Shown here piece after piece: positions 6,320 to 12,234 of a stretch of DNA of 12,234 nucleotides (its first letter is position 1; each line of letters starts with the position of its first letter). The DNA is taken from contig JANXWM010000575.1 in assembly GCA_025351145.1 (NCBI GenBank), positions 1-12,234 of the forward strand, in the 5' to 3' direction. Position numbers and translations under genes: made by a program. Source of the DNA: Chitinophagaceae bacterium. GTDB taxonomy: Bacteria > Bacteroidota > Bacteroidia > Chitinophagales > Chitinophagaceae. A model generated the notes under the pieces. That model was not told the DNA's origin, searched no databases, and saw only the letters and a program-made list of their open reading frames with translations.

Positions 6320-7960
6320 TTATTGCCAACTAAACTTTCCTCCTGTATTTACCCTTATTTTATACAAACTGCTGTGTGCAGTAAAATATAAAGTCTTTCC
6401 ATCTTCATCACCCCAGGCCATATTAGCAGGGCGTTCAGGTGTTACAATTTTTCCCAGTAATCTTCCTTCTGAATTTAATATCCAAACACCACCTGGCGCT
6501 GAAATAAATAAGTTGCCCTCTTTATCCACTTTCATTCCATCCAATGCTTCATCATCTTCTGTAAAACTAAAATCATAAAATACTTTTCCATTCTTTAAAG
6601 TGCCATCTGTATTTACTTCATAGCGCCAGATTGTTTTGGTGTGATGTATGTCACGTATGTCCCAGTTGGTAACATAAAAATATTTTTCATCCGGAGAAAA
6701 TGCCAACCCATTTGGCCCGCCAAGATCTTTTGAAACCAATGTTGTTTTTCCGTCCTTAATCATAAACACACCTGAATAATCCAATTCTTTTCTTGTATCA
6801 TTAAAGAAATTTGGTAAGCCATAAGGCGGATCAGTAAAGTAAACTGTACCATCGCTTTTTAATACAACATCATTCGGACTATTAAATCTTTTTCCATCAA
6901 TCTTATCAGCTAAAACCGTTACGGGGCCTTTCTTTTCAATGCGTATCACTCTTCTGTTTCCATGCTGATCAACAATCAATCTTCCTTCTTTATCTATCGC
7001 CAAACCATTACTTCCCGGCTGGCCATACTCACCAATATCTGCACCCGTATAACCACTATGACTCATATAAACTGTTACGTTATTATTTTTAGGATTGTAA
7101 CGATAAATTGTATTTGTATTAGGATCACTGAATAATAAATATCCATCCGGATGCCATACCGGGCCTTCCGTAAATGAAAAGCCATCTGCAATTTTATCAA
7201 CCTTTGTTCCGGGTTTAATAATGTTGTTCAGTTGTTCATCAATCGTGTAAATCTTTCCAATATTTTTCCATGAAGGATTGGTTGGTAAACCATCTTTATA
7301 AAAATCAATTACTGCATTTCTTATCCAGATATAATTATCAGGTATCATTCCAAGTGGCCCGTTAATACCAAGAATAGCAATGGTAAATTTATCTCCGGGT
7401 TTTACATTGTTCGATAATATTACACGGTTGCGTGTGTTGTATCCGCTTATCACACCATTGCCACTCTGACCAAATCCATGTATCTGTTTTCCATTAACCC
7501 ATATCTCGCTGTAATCATCAACCGTTATCTCAAACACAGCGGTGGCGCCGGGTGTAGCAAGTTTGCCAATTGCTTCAGGAATCGTTACATCAACTTTATA
7601 CCATGCCGCAGAGATCAATCCCATGCCTTCGCGCATTTCTAAATCTGTTGGTTTTATTGCAACAAAGTTCTTATCAAAATCTGCTGCATTTATTTGCGGA
7701 TGCAGCGTATGCGTTTTTATCTTCATACCTGTTGGATACAATTTCAACGGGTCCATTGCACCTGCTCCCGGAGATTTAAAATCTGCATCTTCAATATGCG
7801 CAGGCTGCACATACCACTTTGCATTTACCAACGCTGCACCCTCTGTTGTTTTTAAATCAGCAATAGATTGCGGTTTGTCAACAGCAAGCTGCCTTGTTTC
7901 CTGTGCATGTAAGGTTGCCAGTTGCCAGATACCGGTTACCAGTAATAATATTTTTTTCAT
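6320..7960 (-). CDS. secreted SMP-30/gluconolactonase-like protein with N-terminal beta-sandwich domain
   Basis: The 546-aa protein has a signal peptide (MKKILLLVTGIWQLATLHAQ, cleavage near residue 19). Residues about 40-222 look like a sugar-binding jelly-roll (ITVDDYSEIWVNGKQI, as in glycoside hydrolase family 2-type binding domains). Residues about 245-540 are an SMP-30/LRE-type six-bladed beta-propeller. Candidate divalent-metal ligands are in the expected order: E265 (TEGPVW), N363 (SPNDVV), N417 (GPNGLA) and D474 (DGMKVD). The family hydrolyses sugar lactones or other esters, so a periplasmic lactonase is the best guess; the substrate is unknown. At 546 aa it is far longer than a plain ~300-aa SMP-30 enzyme because of the N-terminal domain. 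A degenerate dispersed repeat forms its leader. Confidence 0.87.
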   Translation of the reverse strand: MKKILLLVTGIWQLATLHAQETRQLAVDKPQSIADLKTTEGAALVNAKWYVQPAHIEDADFKSPGAGAMDPLKLYPTGMKIKTHTLHPQINAADFDKNFVAIKPTDLEMREGMGLISAAWYKVDVTIPEAIGKLATPGATAVFEITVDDYSEIWVNGKQIHGFGQSGNGVISGYNTRNRVILSNNVKPGDKFTIAILGINGPLGMIPDNYIWIRNAVIDFYKDGLPTNPSWKNIGKIYTIDEQLNNIIKPGTKVDKIADGFSFTEGPVWHPDGYLLFSDPNTNTIYRYNPKNNNVTVYMSHSGYTGADIGEYGQPGSNGLAIDKEGRLIVDQHGNRRVIRIEKKGPVTVLADKIDGKRFNSPNDVVLKSDGTVYFTDPPYGLPNFFNDTRKELDYSGVFMIKDGKTTLVSKDLGGPNGLAFSPDEKYFYVTNWDIRDIHHTKTIWRYEVNTDGTLKNGKVFYDFSFTEDDEALDGMKVDKEGNLFISAPGGVWILNSEGRLLGKIVTPERPANMAWGDEDGKTLYFTAHSSLYKIRVNTGGKFSWQ

Positions 7961-7969
7961 GTAATATTT

Positions 7970-8026
7970 TTTTTGTGACCAGCTTTTGTTCTTTTATCAT
8001 CGTCTCTTGTGTCACTCACTTGTACA
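7970..8026 (-). repeat. diverged copy of the dispersed repeat in the leader of the gluconolactonase-like gene
   Basis: On the minus strand it reads TGTACAAGTGAGTGACACAA, then GACGATGATAAAAGAAC and GCTGGTCACAAAA. The central and outer parts match the copy at 4769 (TATAAAAGAACAAA, CTGG). The core is altered from GTGCGACGCAA. GTTCAGAA lies just outside the inner end (8027-8034 on the plus strand as TTCTGAAC), as for the copy at 1261. It ends about 10 bp before the ATG at 7960. Confidence 0.7.
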
Positions 8027-8122
8027 TTCTGAACTTTTATGAACTATCGGCTTATACTTATATGTTGTTGCTTAATTAAAAATAAGATCAACCTCGCAGC
8101 CTATAGCTCAATCATATTTTTC

Positions 8123-8181
8123 TGTACAAGAGTGCGACGCAAGGATGCTCAATGCTTATTCAAAAGTTGGGCTCACAAATC
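8123..8181 (+). repeat. dispersed ~59-bp intergenic repeat, partner of 7970-8026
   Basis: It reads TGTACAAGAGTGCGACGCAA, then GGATGCTCAATGC, TTCAAAAG and TTGGGCTCACAAAT. With the minus-strand copy at 7970-8026 it makes a second head-to-head pair, spaced by 96 bp. The outer end points at the 3' end of the GlcG-like gene. Confidence 0.85.
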
Positions 8182-8226
8182 GTCTTAAAATATATAAGTG
8201 CTTATACAAATAATTACGTTTTATCT

Positions 8227-8256
8227 AAGTCTCCCTTTAGGGAGATTTAGAGGGTT
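8227..8256. repeat. short hairpin repeat at the 3' end of the GlcG-like gene
   Basis: TCTCCC (8230-8235) and GGGAGA (8240-8245) form a 6-bp stem with loop TTTA. On the minus strand the sequence reads ACCCTCTAAATCTCCC then TAAAGGGAGACTT. From memory this phrase is a very common dispersed sequence in Bacteroidota genomes. Here it provides the last codons and the TAA of the GlcG-like gene. It could act as a weak terminator, although no U-run follows. Confidence 0.6.
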
Positions 8257-8711
8257 GCCTTTGCACCAGCATTTGCAATGTCTTCATCCTGTTGTGCACT
8301 GGCACTGCCGCTAACGCCGATTGCACCGATAACCTGTCCATCAAAAACGATAGGAATACCGCCTTGCAAAAAAGTATGACCAACAGTAATCAACGCCTGC
8401 CTGCCACCATTAATGGAATTTTCTAATTTAGAAGATGGTGCTTTGAAAGTGGCGCTGGTATTGGCTTTCTTTGTAGCAACTTCACTTGCTGCTGCAAAAG
8501 TTCCATCAAGTCTTTCGAGATAAACAAGATTGCCACCATTATCAACAATGGAAATCGCACCACCCGGAGCATTAACACTTTTTGCAAATTTTACTGCTTC
8601 TGCAACAACTTTTTTTGCAGCATCTAGAGAGATATTTTTTGTTTCAAGAACCTGCGCACTTACCGCAACAGATAACATAAGCAAACTGAGAACTGTAAAT
8701 ATTTTTTTCAT
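8247..8711 (-). CDS. secreted GlcG/HbpS-family (DUF336) protein
   Basis: The 154-aa protein has a signal peptide (MKKIFTVLSLLMLSVAVSAQ) and one GlcG/HbpS domain filling the rest. Family phrases are AISIVDNGGNLVYLERLDG (52-70), KKANTSATF, QGGIPIVFDGQVIGAIGVSG (116-135) and the closing DEDIANAGA. HbpS binds haem in Streptomyces and GlcG lies with glycolate genes in E. coli; the role here is open. It starts 26 bp after the YHS gene's stop and is very likely in the same transcript. Its last codons (ATL-stop) fall in a short repeat, so the extreme C-terminus may not be ancestral. Confidence 0.88.
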   Translation of the reverse strand: MKKIFTVLSLLMLSVAVSAQVLETKNISLDAAKKVVAEAVKFAKSVNAPGGAISIVDNGGNLVYLERLDGTFAAASEVATKKANTSATFKAPSSKLENSINGGRQALITVGHTFLQGGIPIVFDGQVIGAIGVSGSASAQQDEDIANAGAKATL

Positions 8712-8737
8712 TTTTTTATTTTTATCGTGTTTAAGAT

Positions 8738-9697
8738 TTATGAAACCATTTCATTTTTTGGAGACATTGCAGGTGTATCAAATTCTACTTTTTTGCCTGC
8801 ATGTTTTTTAATTTCTTTCGGCCAATACTTATCGGCTTTTTCAATGTTGCCTTTAAGATCTTTATTAAAAAGATCGTAAGCCATTTGTGTGTGTTGTAAG
8901 ATGAGGCGACCATTTTCAATTTGAAAGATTGTTGGATCAACGGGGCGCAATTTTCCAAGACTCATTGCATAGCCACAGAACGCACCGTATTGCGGAGCAA
9001 ACATTTCAGGATGATCTTTAAACATATCTGCATGCTGCTGCGATGCAAACCAAAATGTTGCACCATGATAACGTGCTTCAAATTTTGGATCACCTTTTAT
9101 TGCTTTGTTATCTGTAAAATATCCAACGGCATCATAGCCTTGTAGTGTTACACCGTTCTCATCAACGTTGTTGAGGAAACCTTTCTCTGCATCAGTAATA
9201 ATTTGATTACCACCATTTTTTGTAACAGAAGGCCAATACCTATCTGCTAACTGAAGATTGCCGTTTGCATCTTTGTTCCAACCAGCAACTGCACGTGCAT
9301 TATGTTGTATAACCAAACGACCATCAACAATGGAGAATGTGTTTACATCAATAGGTGCAACGCGGCCAAGCGATACTGCATAAGCACACCATCCACCAAA
9401 CTGAACTTTATATTTTTCAGAATTGGCTTTAAATAAATCTAAATGTTCCTGGCTTGCAAAATAATAAACCGCATCATCATAATTGTACTGAAATTTTGCA
9501 TCGCCTTGTACAGGTTTATTGTCAGTAAAGAAAGCAACAGCATCATAACCATCTATGATCACACCGTTGCTGTTAAGGTTGTTGAAATATTTTCCTTTGT
9601 ACTGCTGTGCATGTACTGAACCCGCTGAAACCATTGCTGCCACTGCAATTACAAAGACCTTCATTATTGCCTTTGTTTGCTGTAAAATCTTTTTCAT
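8738..9697 (-). CDS. secreted protein with two tandem YHS-type domains
   Basis: The 319-aa protein has a signal peptide at about 12-30 (cleavage near VHA-30). The first Met gives an 11-residue basic extension; Met12 is a plausible alternative start and would give a more usual signal peptide. Two homologous ~120-residue units follow, about 38-158 and 174-294. Each has the order GYDAV(A/G)(Y/F)FTDNK, F(A/S)SQ.H.D(L/M)F, then G(W/F)C.YA.SLG(R/K) with C104 or C241, D..(T/I)F.I..GRL, and a closing AD(R/K)YWP. YHS-type domains are associated with metal handling, and the single Cys per unit is a possible ligand. A 25-residue Lys-rich tail ends the protein. A duplication of a single-domain ancestor is evident. 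Confidence 0.85.
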   Translation of the reverse strand: MKKILQQTKAIMKVFVIAVAAMVSAGSVHAQQYKGKYFNNLNSNGVIIDGYDAVAFFTDNKPVQGDAKFQYNYDDAVYYFASQEHLDLFKANSEKYKVQFGGWCAYAVSLGRVAPIDVNTFSIVDGRLVIQHNARAVAGWNKDANGNLQLADRYWPSVTKNGGNQIITDAEKGFLNNVDENGVTLQGYDAVGYFTDNKAIKGDPKFEARYHGATFWFASQQHADMFKDHPEMFAPQYGAFCGYAMSLGKLRPVDPTIFQIENGRLILQHTQMAYDLFNKDLKGNIEKADKYWPKEIKKHAGKKVEFDTPAMSPKNEMVS

Positions 9698-9930
9698 ATT
9701 CTTTTTTTGATTTTTAATTTCATCACAAAAGAACTATGAATTGAAAAATTTGCCTGTCGGGTGTGTTACAGTTTAAAAGAAATTATTTTGTTACAGGAAG
9801 CTGGATAACTAATGACCTTTTTTGTAGTAAATAATTATTATAAAGCAAATTTATTTTGTACAGTATTGCAATTAATGGACTGGATTAGGTAATACTGCCG
9901 TACGATATGCCTTTATTAAATGGTTCTTAG
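9698..9930. other. intergenic region upstream of the YHS gene
   Basis: AT-rich non-coding DNA between the leftward YHS-GlcG pair and the decayed genes to the right. Apart from a possible promoter for the YHS gene near 9846-9871, I see no gene, no copy of the dispersed repeat and no strong hairpin. Confidence 0.5.
9846..9871 (-). promoter_or_regulatory. possible promoter of the YHS-GlcG operon
   Basis: On the minus strand TAAATTTG (9846-9853) matches the Bacteroidota -7 box TAnnTTTG. A TTG lies 15 bases upstream (9869-9871), closer than the usual spacing of about 19-21. The site is about 150 bp before the start codon. The -7 match is good; the spacing makes the call weak. Confidence 0.25.
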
Positions 9931-10221
9931 TTCTTTTTTGATAAAACTAATTTTTTTCTTTTCAAAATCTTTCAATGCATTACCATCAGCAGGGATAATA
10001 TTATGAAAACTGCTAAAATCAGTGCCAGGCATACTTATAATAAGTGCATTAATGAACTTCAGGAATATCACTATATAAAATATGTTCCTTCGTCAGATGC
10101 CTTATCCGGGAGCAGCGTTTTCCTTAATCCATTGCAATTGAAAATAAAAGAAAGGGTAATAACCAAGAAATTATTTGAAAATAGAAAATGTCATGCATGG
10201 AAAATGATGCTTCAGTGCTAA
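9931..10221 (+). pseudogene. remnant of a winged-helix DNA-binding protein of mobile-element type
   Basis: From the stop at 9928-9930 the frame stays open to a TAA at 10219-10221. The recognisable part begins before any usable ATG: TISRDNIMKTAKISARHTYN, continuing KCINELQEYHYIKYVPS and SGSSVFL. This resembles the HTH and wing of a protein that, from memory, is common on integrative elements of Bacteroidota (pattern ISRxxxMKxxKIsSxxTYxKCIxEL...YIxYxPSxxP..GS.V). Homologous-looking residues upstream of the ATG at 10003 show that the true N-terminus has been lost, so the 72-aa frame starting there is probably a fragment rather than a complete gene. The TAA overlaps the ATG of the next decayed gene (TAATG), an operon-like junction. 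Alternative: a short expressed regulator. Confidence 0.5.
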
Positions 10222-10504
10222 TGTTTTTCCCTTTTGAACCAAATGAATTTTGGGAGCATATGCGCCAGATTATCAGGGAAGAAGTGTCTAAATCATAAAA
10301 GGAGCCAATTCAGCTTATTGAAAATATGTCAACCCATGGCTAAACGGAAAAACCACTTTACAAAATTCAGGAAATCTGTTCCTTATTTAATGTATCAAAA
10401 CCAACTATCTAGGATTGGGTAAAGCATGGCAAACTCCAAAGAATAAAAATAAGATCAAGAGTATATTTTTGGGAAGCGATATCCGACAGTTGATGCAGGT
10501 GTAA
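10221..10504 (+). pseudogene. decayed helix-turn-helix (excisionase/MerR-like) gene with three stops and a frameshift
   Basis: Starting at ATG 10221 the frame reads FFPFEPNEFWEHMRQIIREE, then VSKS and a TAA (10296-10298), KEPIQLIENMSTHG and a TAA (10341-10343), TEKPLYKIQEICSLFNVSKP TI and a TAG (10410-10412), then DWVKHGKLQRIKIRSRVYF. A one-base loss in the T-run at 10466-10470 moves the tail (LGSDIRQLMQV) into another frame, ending at TAA 10502-10504. The reconstructed protein has about 94 residues: an N-terminal helix, then the HTH of small DNA-binding excisionase-like proteins (EICSLFNVSKPTI-DWVK-GKL..IKI.SRVYF). Each stop is explained by a single base change, for example HG-L-TEK and TI-Y-DW. 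This is a clear neutral-decay signature. It follows the winged-helix remnant directly, a pairing typical of integrated elements (inference). Confidence 0.75.
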
Positions 10505-10700
10505 ATTTAAAAATAAGCAAGACCGAAATGACTGCTTTTTTTACTAAATATTCGGAGTTATGACCTGCCTCGATTTTTTAAAAATGAGAAAATCGTACCT
10601 TTATAAGGTCAAAGAGTCAAGTAGAATAAGGTCAAATAAAATAAGGTAAGATTTAAGGTCGCTTTGCTTTTTTATAGAATAAAAAATAGAATAAAAAGGA
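10505..10700. other. non-coding stretch between the decayed genes and the tRNA terminator
   Basis: No open frame of note. It holds a small inverted repeat, CGATTTT (10571-10577) and AAAATCG (10589-10595), a cluster of AAGGT repeats (10603-10664) and two direct copies of ATAGAATAAAAA (from 10674 and 10686). It may include the lost edge of the integrated element. Confidence 0.45.
10603..10664 (+). repeat. cluster of short direct repeats (TAAGGTCAAA-like)
   Basis: ATAAGGTCAAAG (10603), ATAAGGTCAAAT (10626), ATAAGGTAAGAT (10641) and TTAAGGTCGC (10653) occur in the same orientation at intervals of 23, 15 and 12 bases. The first also forms the small palindrome ACCTT-TAT-AAGGT (10597-10609). Such clusters can be recombinase or regulator binding sites; the position between decayed element genes and the tRNA makes an attachment region possible. 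No function is shown. Confidence 0.45.
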
Positions 10701-10723
10701 AAACCCGCTACCTGAGCGGGTTT
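10701..10723 (-). terminator. intrinsic terminator of tRNA-Asp
   Basis: AAACCCGCT (minus strand, from 10723) pairs perfectly with AGCGGGTTT (to 10701) around the loop CAGGT. On the minus strand it is followed by TCC and TTTTTATT. It lies 14 bp beyond the 3' end of the tRNA. Confidence 0.85.
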
Positions 10724-10737
10724 AAACCAATTTAATG

Positions 10738-10811
10738 CGGACCGGACGGGACTCGAACCCGCGACCTCCGCCGTGACAGGGCGGCATTCTAACCAACTGA
10801 ACTACCGATCC
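10738..10811 (-). tRNA. tRNA-Asp (GUC)
   Basis: A full 74-nt cloverleaf on the minus strand. The acceptor stem GGATCGG/CCGGTCC has one T-G wobble and the discriminator is G. The D arm is GTTC-AGTTGGTTA-GAAT. The anticodon stem CCGCC/GGCGG encloses CTGTCAC with anticodon GTC. The T arm is GCGGG-TTCGAGT-CCCGT. The 3' CCA is not encoded. It is flanked by its own promoter and terminator and runs divergently from accA. The decayed element-type genes lie on its 3' side. Confidence 0.97.
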
Positions 10812-10851
10812 GTTCCTTATTAAAACTTTGCAGCTTTAATTTTCAGGACGG

Positions 10852-10884
10852 CAAAGATAAGGGGAAACATATTTTTTAAACAAA
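10852..10884 (-). promoter_or_regulatory. promoter of tRNA-Asp
   Basis: On the minus strand TTTG (10884-10881) is followed after 21 bases by TATCTTTG (10859-10852), a full match to the Bacteroidota -33/-7 consensus TTTG...TAnnTTTG. Transcription would start near 10845, about 35 bases before the mature tRNA. It shares the 132-bp divergent region with accA. Confidence 0.65.
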
Positions 10885-10943
10885 ACTTTTCTACTAAAAA
10901 TTTGAAACTGTAATTTTACCATCCAGCATTATATATTCGCACT

Positions 10944-11942
10944 ATGCCGCAATACCCAAACAGACAGTTTCTCGATTTCGAACAGCCCATAAAAGAGTTG
11001 TACGAACATATTGAAGAAAATAAAAAACTTGCAGAGAAAAATGCAAAGGTTGATTATAAAAACATTATTCAGCAATTAGAAGATTCTATTGTAGATAAGC
11101 GCAAAGAAATTACTCAGCATCTTACGCCATGGCAAAGGGTTCAGTTAAGCCGGCATCCCGATCGGCCTTATACGCTTAAGTACATACAAAATATGAGCAC
11201 CAACTTTATCGAACTCCATGGCGACCGTAATGTAAAAGACGATAAAGCGATGATAGGTGGTTTTGCTGATCTTAATGGGCAAACCGTTATGTTCATTGGT
11301 CAGCAAAAGGGTATTAATACCAAAACAAGGCAACTGCGCAATTTCGGTATGGCGAACCCCGAAGGTTATCGAAAAGCCCTGCGTTTAATGAAACTCGCCG
11401 AAAAATTTAATAAACCGGTTATTACATTAATAGACACACCAGGTGCTTTTCCCGGCCTTGAAGCTGAAGAACGCGGTCAGGGCGAAGCTATTGCACGCAA
11501 TATTTACGAAATGATACGCCTCAAAGTTCCCGTTATCTGCTGCATCATTGGCGAGGGCGCAAGTGGTGGTGCATTAGGAATTGGCGTAGGTGATAAAGTA
11601 CTGATGATGGAAAATACATGGTACACTGTTATTTCGCCAGAAAGCTGCAGTTCCATTCTCTGGCGCACATGGGATAAAAAAGAAACCGCCGCAGAACAAT
11701 TGCGCCTCACCTCCCTTGATATGAAGGGCTTTGGTTTGGTAGACGAAATTGTTCCAGAGCCAATTGGTGGCGCACATTGGGATTATGCCGAATCTGCAAA
11801 TATTCTCAAAACACATATTCTCAAAGCAATTGAAGAATTTAAGAATATACCGGCAGAAGAACGTACCCAAAACCGTATAGCCAAATTTGGCAGAATGGGT
11901 TTTTGGGATGAAATGGAAGAAACAGATGAACCAGTTGAGTAG
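10944..11942 (+). CDS. accA: acetyl-CoA carboxylase carboxyltransferase subunit alpha
   Basis: The 332-aa product is the alpha subunit of acetyl-CoA carboxylase carboxyltransferase. With AccD it transfers the carboxyl group from biotin carboxyl carrier protein to acetyl-CoA, making malonyl-CoA for fatty-acid synthesis in the cytoplasm. Length is normal for the family. Characteristic segments are the N-terminal helix LDFEQPIKELYEHIEEN, then LSRHPDRPYTLKYI (68-81), ELHGDR (90-95), NFGMANPEGYRKALRLMKLA (133-152), the core DTPGAFPGLEAEERGQGEAI (164-183) and the oxyanion-forming loop GEGASGGALGIGVGD (203-217). The start has no Shine-Dalgarno. It is divergent from tRNA-Asp, and a dispersed repeat begins 3 bp after its stop. 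No accD is present in the window. Confidence 0.97.
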   Translation: MPQYPNRQFLDFEQPIKELYEHIEENKKLAEKNAKVDYKNIIQQLEDSIVDKRKEITQHLTPWQRVQLSRHPDRPYTLKYIQNMSTNFIELHGDRNVKDDKAMIGGFADLNGQTVMFIGQQKGINTKTRQLRNFGMANPEGYRKALRLMKLAEKFNKPVITLIDTPGAFPGLEAEERGQGEAIARNIYEMIRLKVPVICCIIGEGASGGALGIGVGDKVLMMENTWYTVISPESCSSILWRTWDKKETAAEQLRLTSLDMKGFGLVDEIVPEPIGGAHWDYAESANILKTHILKAIEEFKNIPAEERTQNRIAKFGRMGFWDEMEETDEPVE

Positions 11943-11945
11943 AGT

Positions 11946-12006
11946 ATGTTTTTGAACCAGGCAGAAGAAATGCTATGAAGCGTTCCTTGCGTCGCACTCT
12001 TGTACA
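11946..12006 (-). repeat. dispersed ~60-bp intergenic repeat after accA
   Basis: On the minus strand it reads TGTACAAGAGTGCGACGCAA, then GGAACGCTTCATAGC and GCCTGGTTCAAAAACAT. It begins 3 bp beyond the accA stop, with its GGTTCA end against the gene and TGTACAAG facing the intergenic space. This is the same orientation as the copy after the VOC gene. No partner copy is visible before dapA. Confidence 0.85.
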
Positions 12007-12126
12007 GTATATTTAAATTCAGCAGTTCAAATTCTAAAAACGTAATTATTCTAAAAAGTGTTTTAACGGGAAAGTAAAACACATGCAGCCCGCACAAATT
12101 AATAACTCATAATTCATAATTCAAAA

Positions 12127-12234
12127 ATGTCCTCACTCCGCAATCAGTTAAAAGGAACAGGTGCAGCACTTATCACCCCATTCAAATCAAATGGCGATAT
12201 AGATTTCGACTCGCTTAGCAAAGTGATCAATTTT
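12127..12234 (+). CDS. dapA: 4-hydroxy-tetrahydrodipicolinate synthase, 5' end
   Basis: Thirty-six codons from ATG 12127 run off the window edge. The sequence (LKGTGAALITPFKSNGDIDF, then DSLSKVINF) is the N-terminus of DapA, which condenses pyruvate with aspartate semialdehyde in the lysine and meso-diaminopimelate pathway. GTGAALITPF with the following D-x-DSL is diagnostic of the DHDPS/NAL superfamily. DapA itself is the most likely member, but the Schiff-base lysine lies outside the window, so another member (N-acetylneuraminate lyase type) cannot be fully excluded. The leader is AT-rich with a tandem CATAATT (12108-12121). Confidence 0.85.
   Translation, partial: MSSLRNQLKGTGAALITPFKSNGDIDFDSLSKVINF

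Noticed and set aside
7542..7964. A 140-residue plus-strand frame with hydrophobic stretches
   Set aside because: It is antisense to the N-terminal part of the gluconolactonase-like gene, including its signal peptide. The hydrophobic character is a mirror effect.
8530..8811. A 93-residue plus-strand frame
   Set aside because: It is antisense to the GlcG-like gene's 5' half and the end of the YHS gene, both well supported.
10003..10221. Intact 72-residue regulator starting at ATG 10003
   Set aside because: Conserved-looking residues (TISRDNI) continue upstream of this ATG in the same frame, which points to an N-terminally lost gene rather than a native start.
10234..10422. A 62-residue plus-strand frame
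   Set aside because: It runs in a different frame through the decayed HTH gene. The readable homology-like signal is in the frame beginning at 10221.
10932..10939. TATATTCG as a -7 box for accA
   Set aside because: It ends 4 bp before the ATG, and the nearest upstream TTTG is 27 bases away, so spacing and leader length do not fit.
1152..12006. CRISPR array as an explanation of the repeats
   Set aside because: The repeats are dispersed over 11 kb in both orientations with genes between them, not regularly spaced with unique spacers.

Overview
The window looks like chromosome from a Bacteroidota bacterium, most likely family Chitinophagaceae (inference). It is AT-rich, genes lack Shine-Dalgarno leaders and start after A/T-rich stretches, the tRNA-Asp promoter has the phylum-type TTTG...TAnnTTTG boxes, and secreted proteins have short signal peptides ending in A-Q. 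Housekeeping genes (accA, the start of dapA, tRNA-Asp) sit at the right end. The left and centre hold secreted and membrane proteins.

Layout. Positions 1-120 are the tail of an unidentified gene. Next comes a secreted double-glyoxalase-fold (VOC) protein (159-1151). A co-directional block follows (1392-6232): a subtilisin-type protease with an N-terminal Cys-pair module and a C-terminal glycogen-binding-like domain, a 78-aa two-helix membrane protein, a 150-aa anchored periplasmic protein, a ferric-reductase-like membrane protein fused to a Rieske [2Fe-2S] domain, a 284-aa anchored Cys-rich protein and an overlapping GNAT acetyltransferase. A perfect 19-bp hairpin (6260-6300) separates this block from a leftward group: a secreted SMP-30/gluconolactonase-like protein with an N-terminal beta-sandwich (6320-7960), a secreted GlcG/HbpS-type protein (8247-8711) and a secreted tandem-YHS protein (8738-9697). 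Positions 9931-10504 hold two decayed genes of mobile-element type, on the 3' side of tRNA-Asp(GUC) (10738-10811, minus strand). They are probably relics of an integrated element.

The most unusual signal is a family of ~57-60-bp dispersed repeats. Seven clear copies lie between or at the edges of genes (1152, 1261, 3171, 4769, 7970, 8123, 11946), with one doubtful fragment near 122. They share a core GTGCGACGCAA, an inner end TGTACAAG and an outer end near GGCTCA. The TGTACAAG end always points into the intergenic space and the outer end points at the neighbouring gene. Two intergenic regions carry a head-to-head pair, giving MITE-like elements with long terminal inverted repeats. One copy supplies the last codons and stop of the 78-aa gene.

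Functionally, the centre suggests an envelope redox module: haem membrane protein plus Rieske centre, with small membrane and periplasmic partners. The leftward genes are metal- or haem-binding-type secreted proteins. That these act together is inference from proximity and shared export signals.
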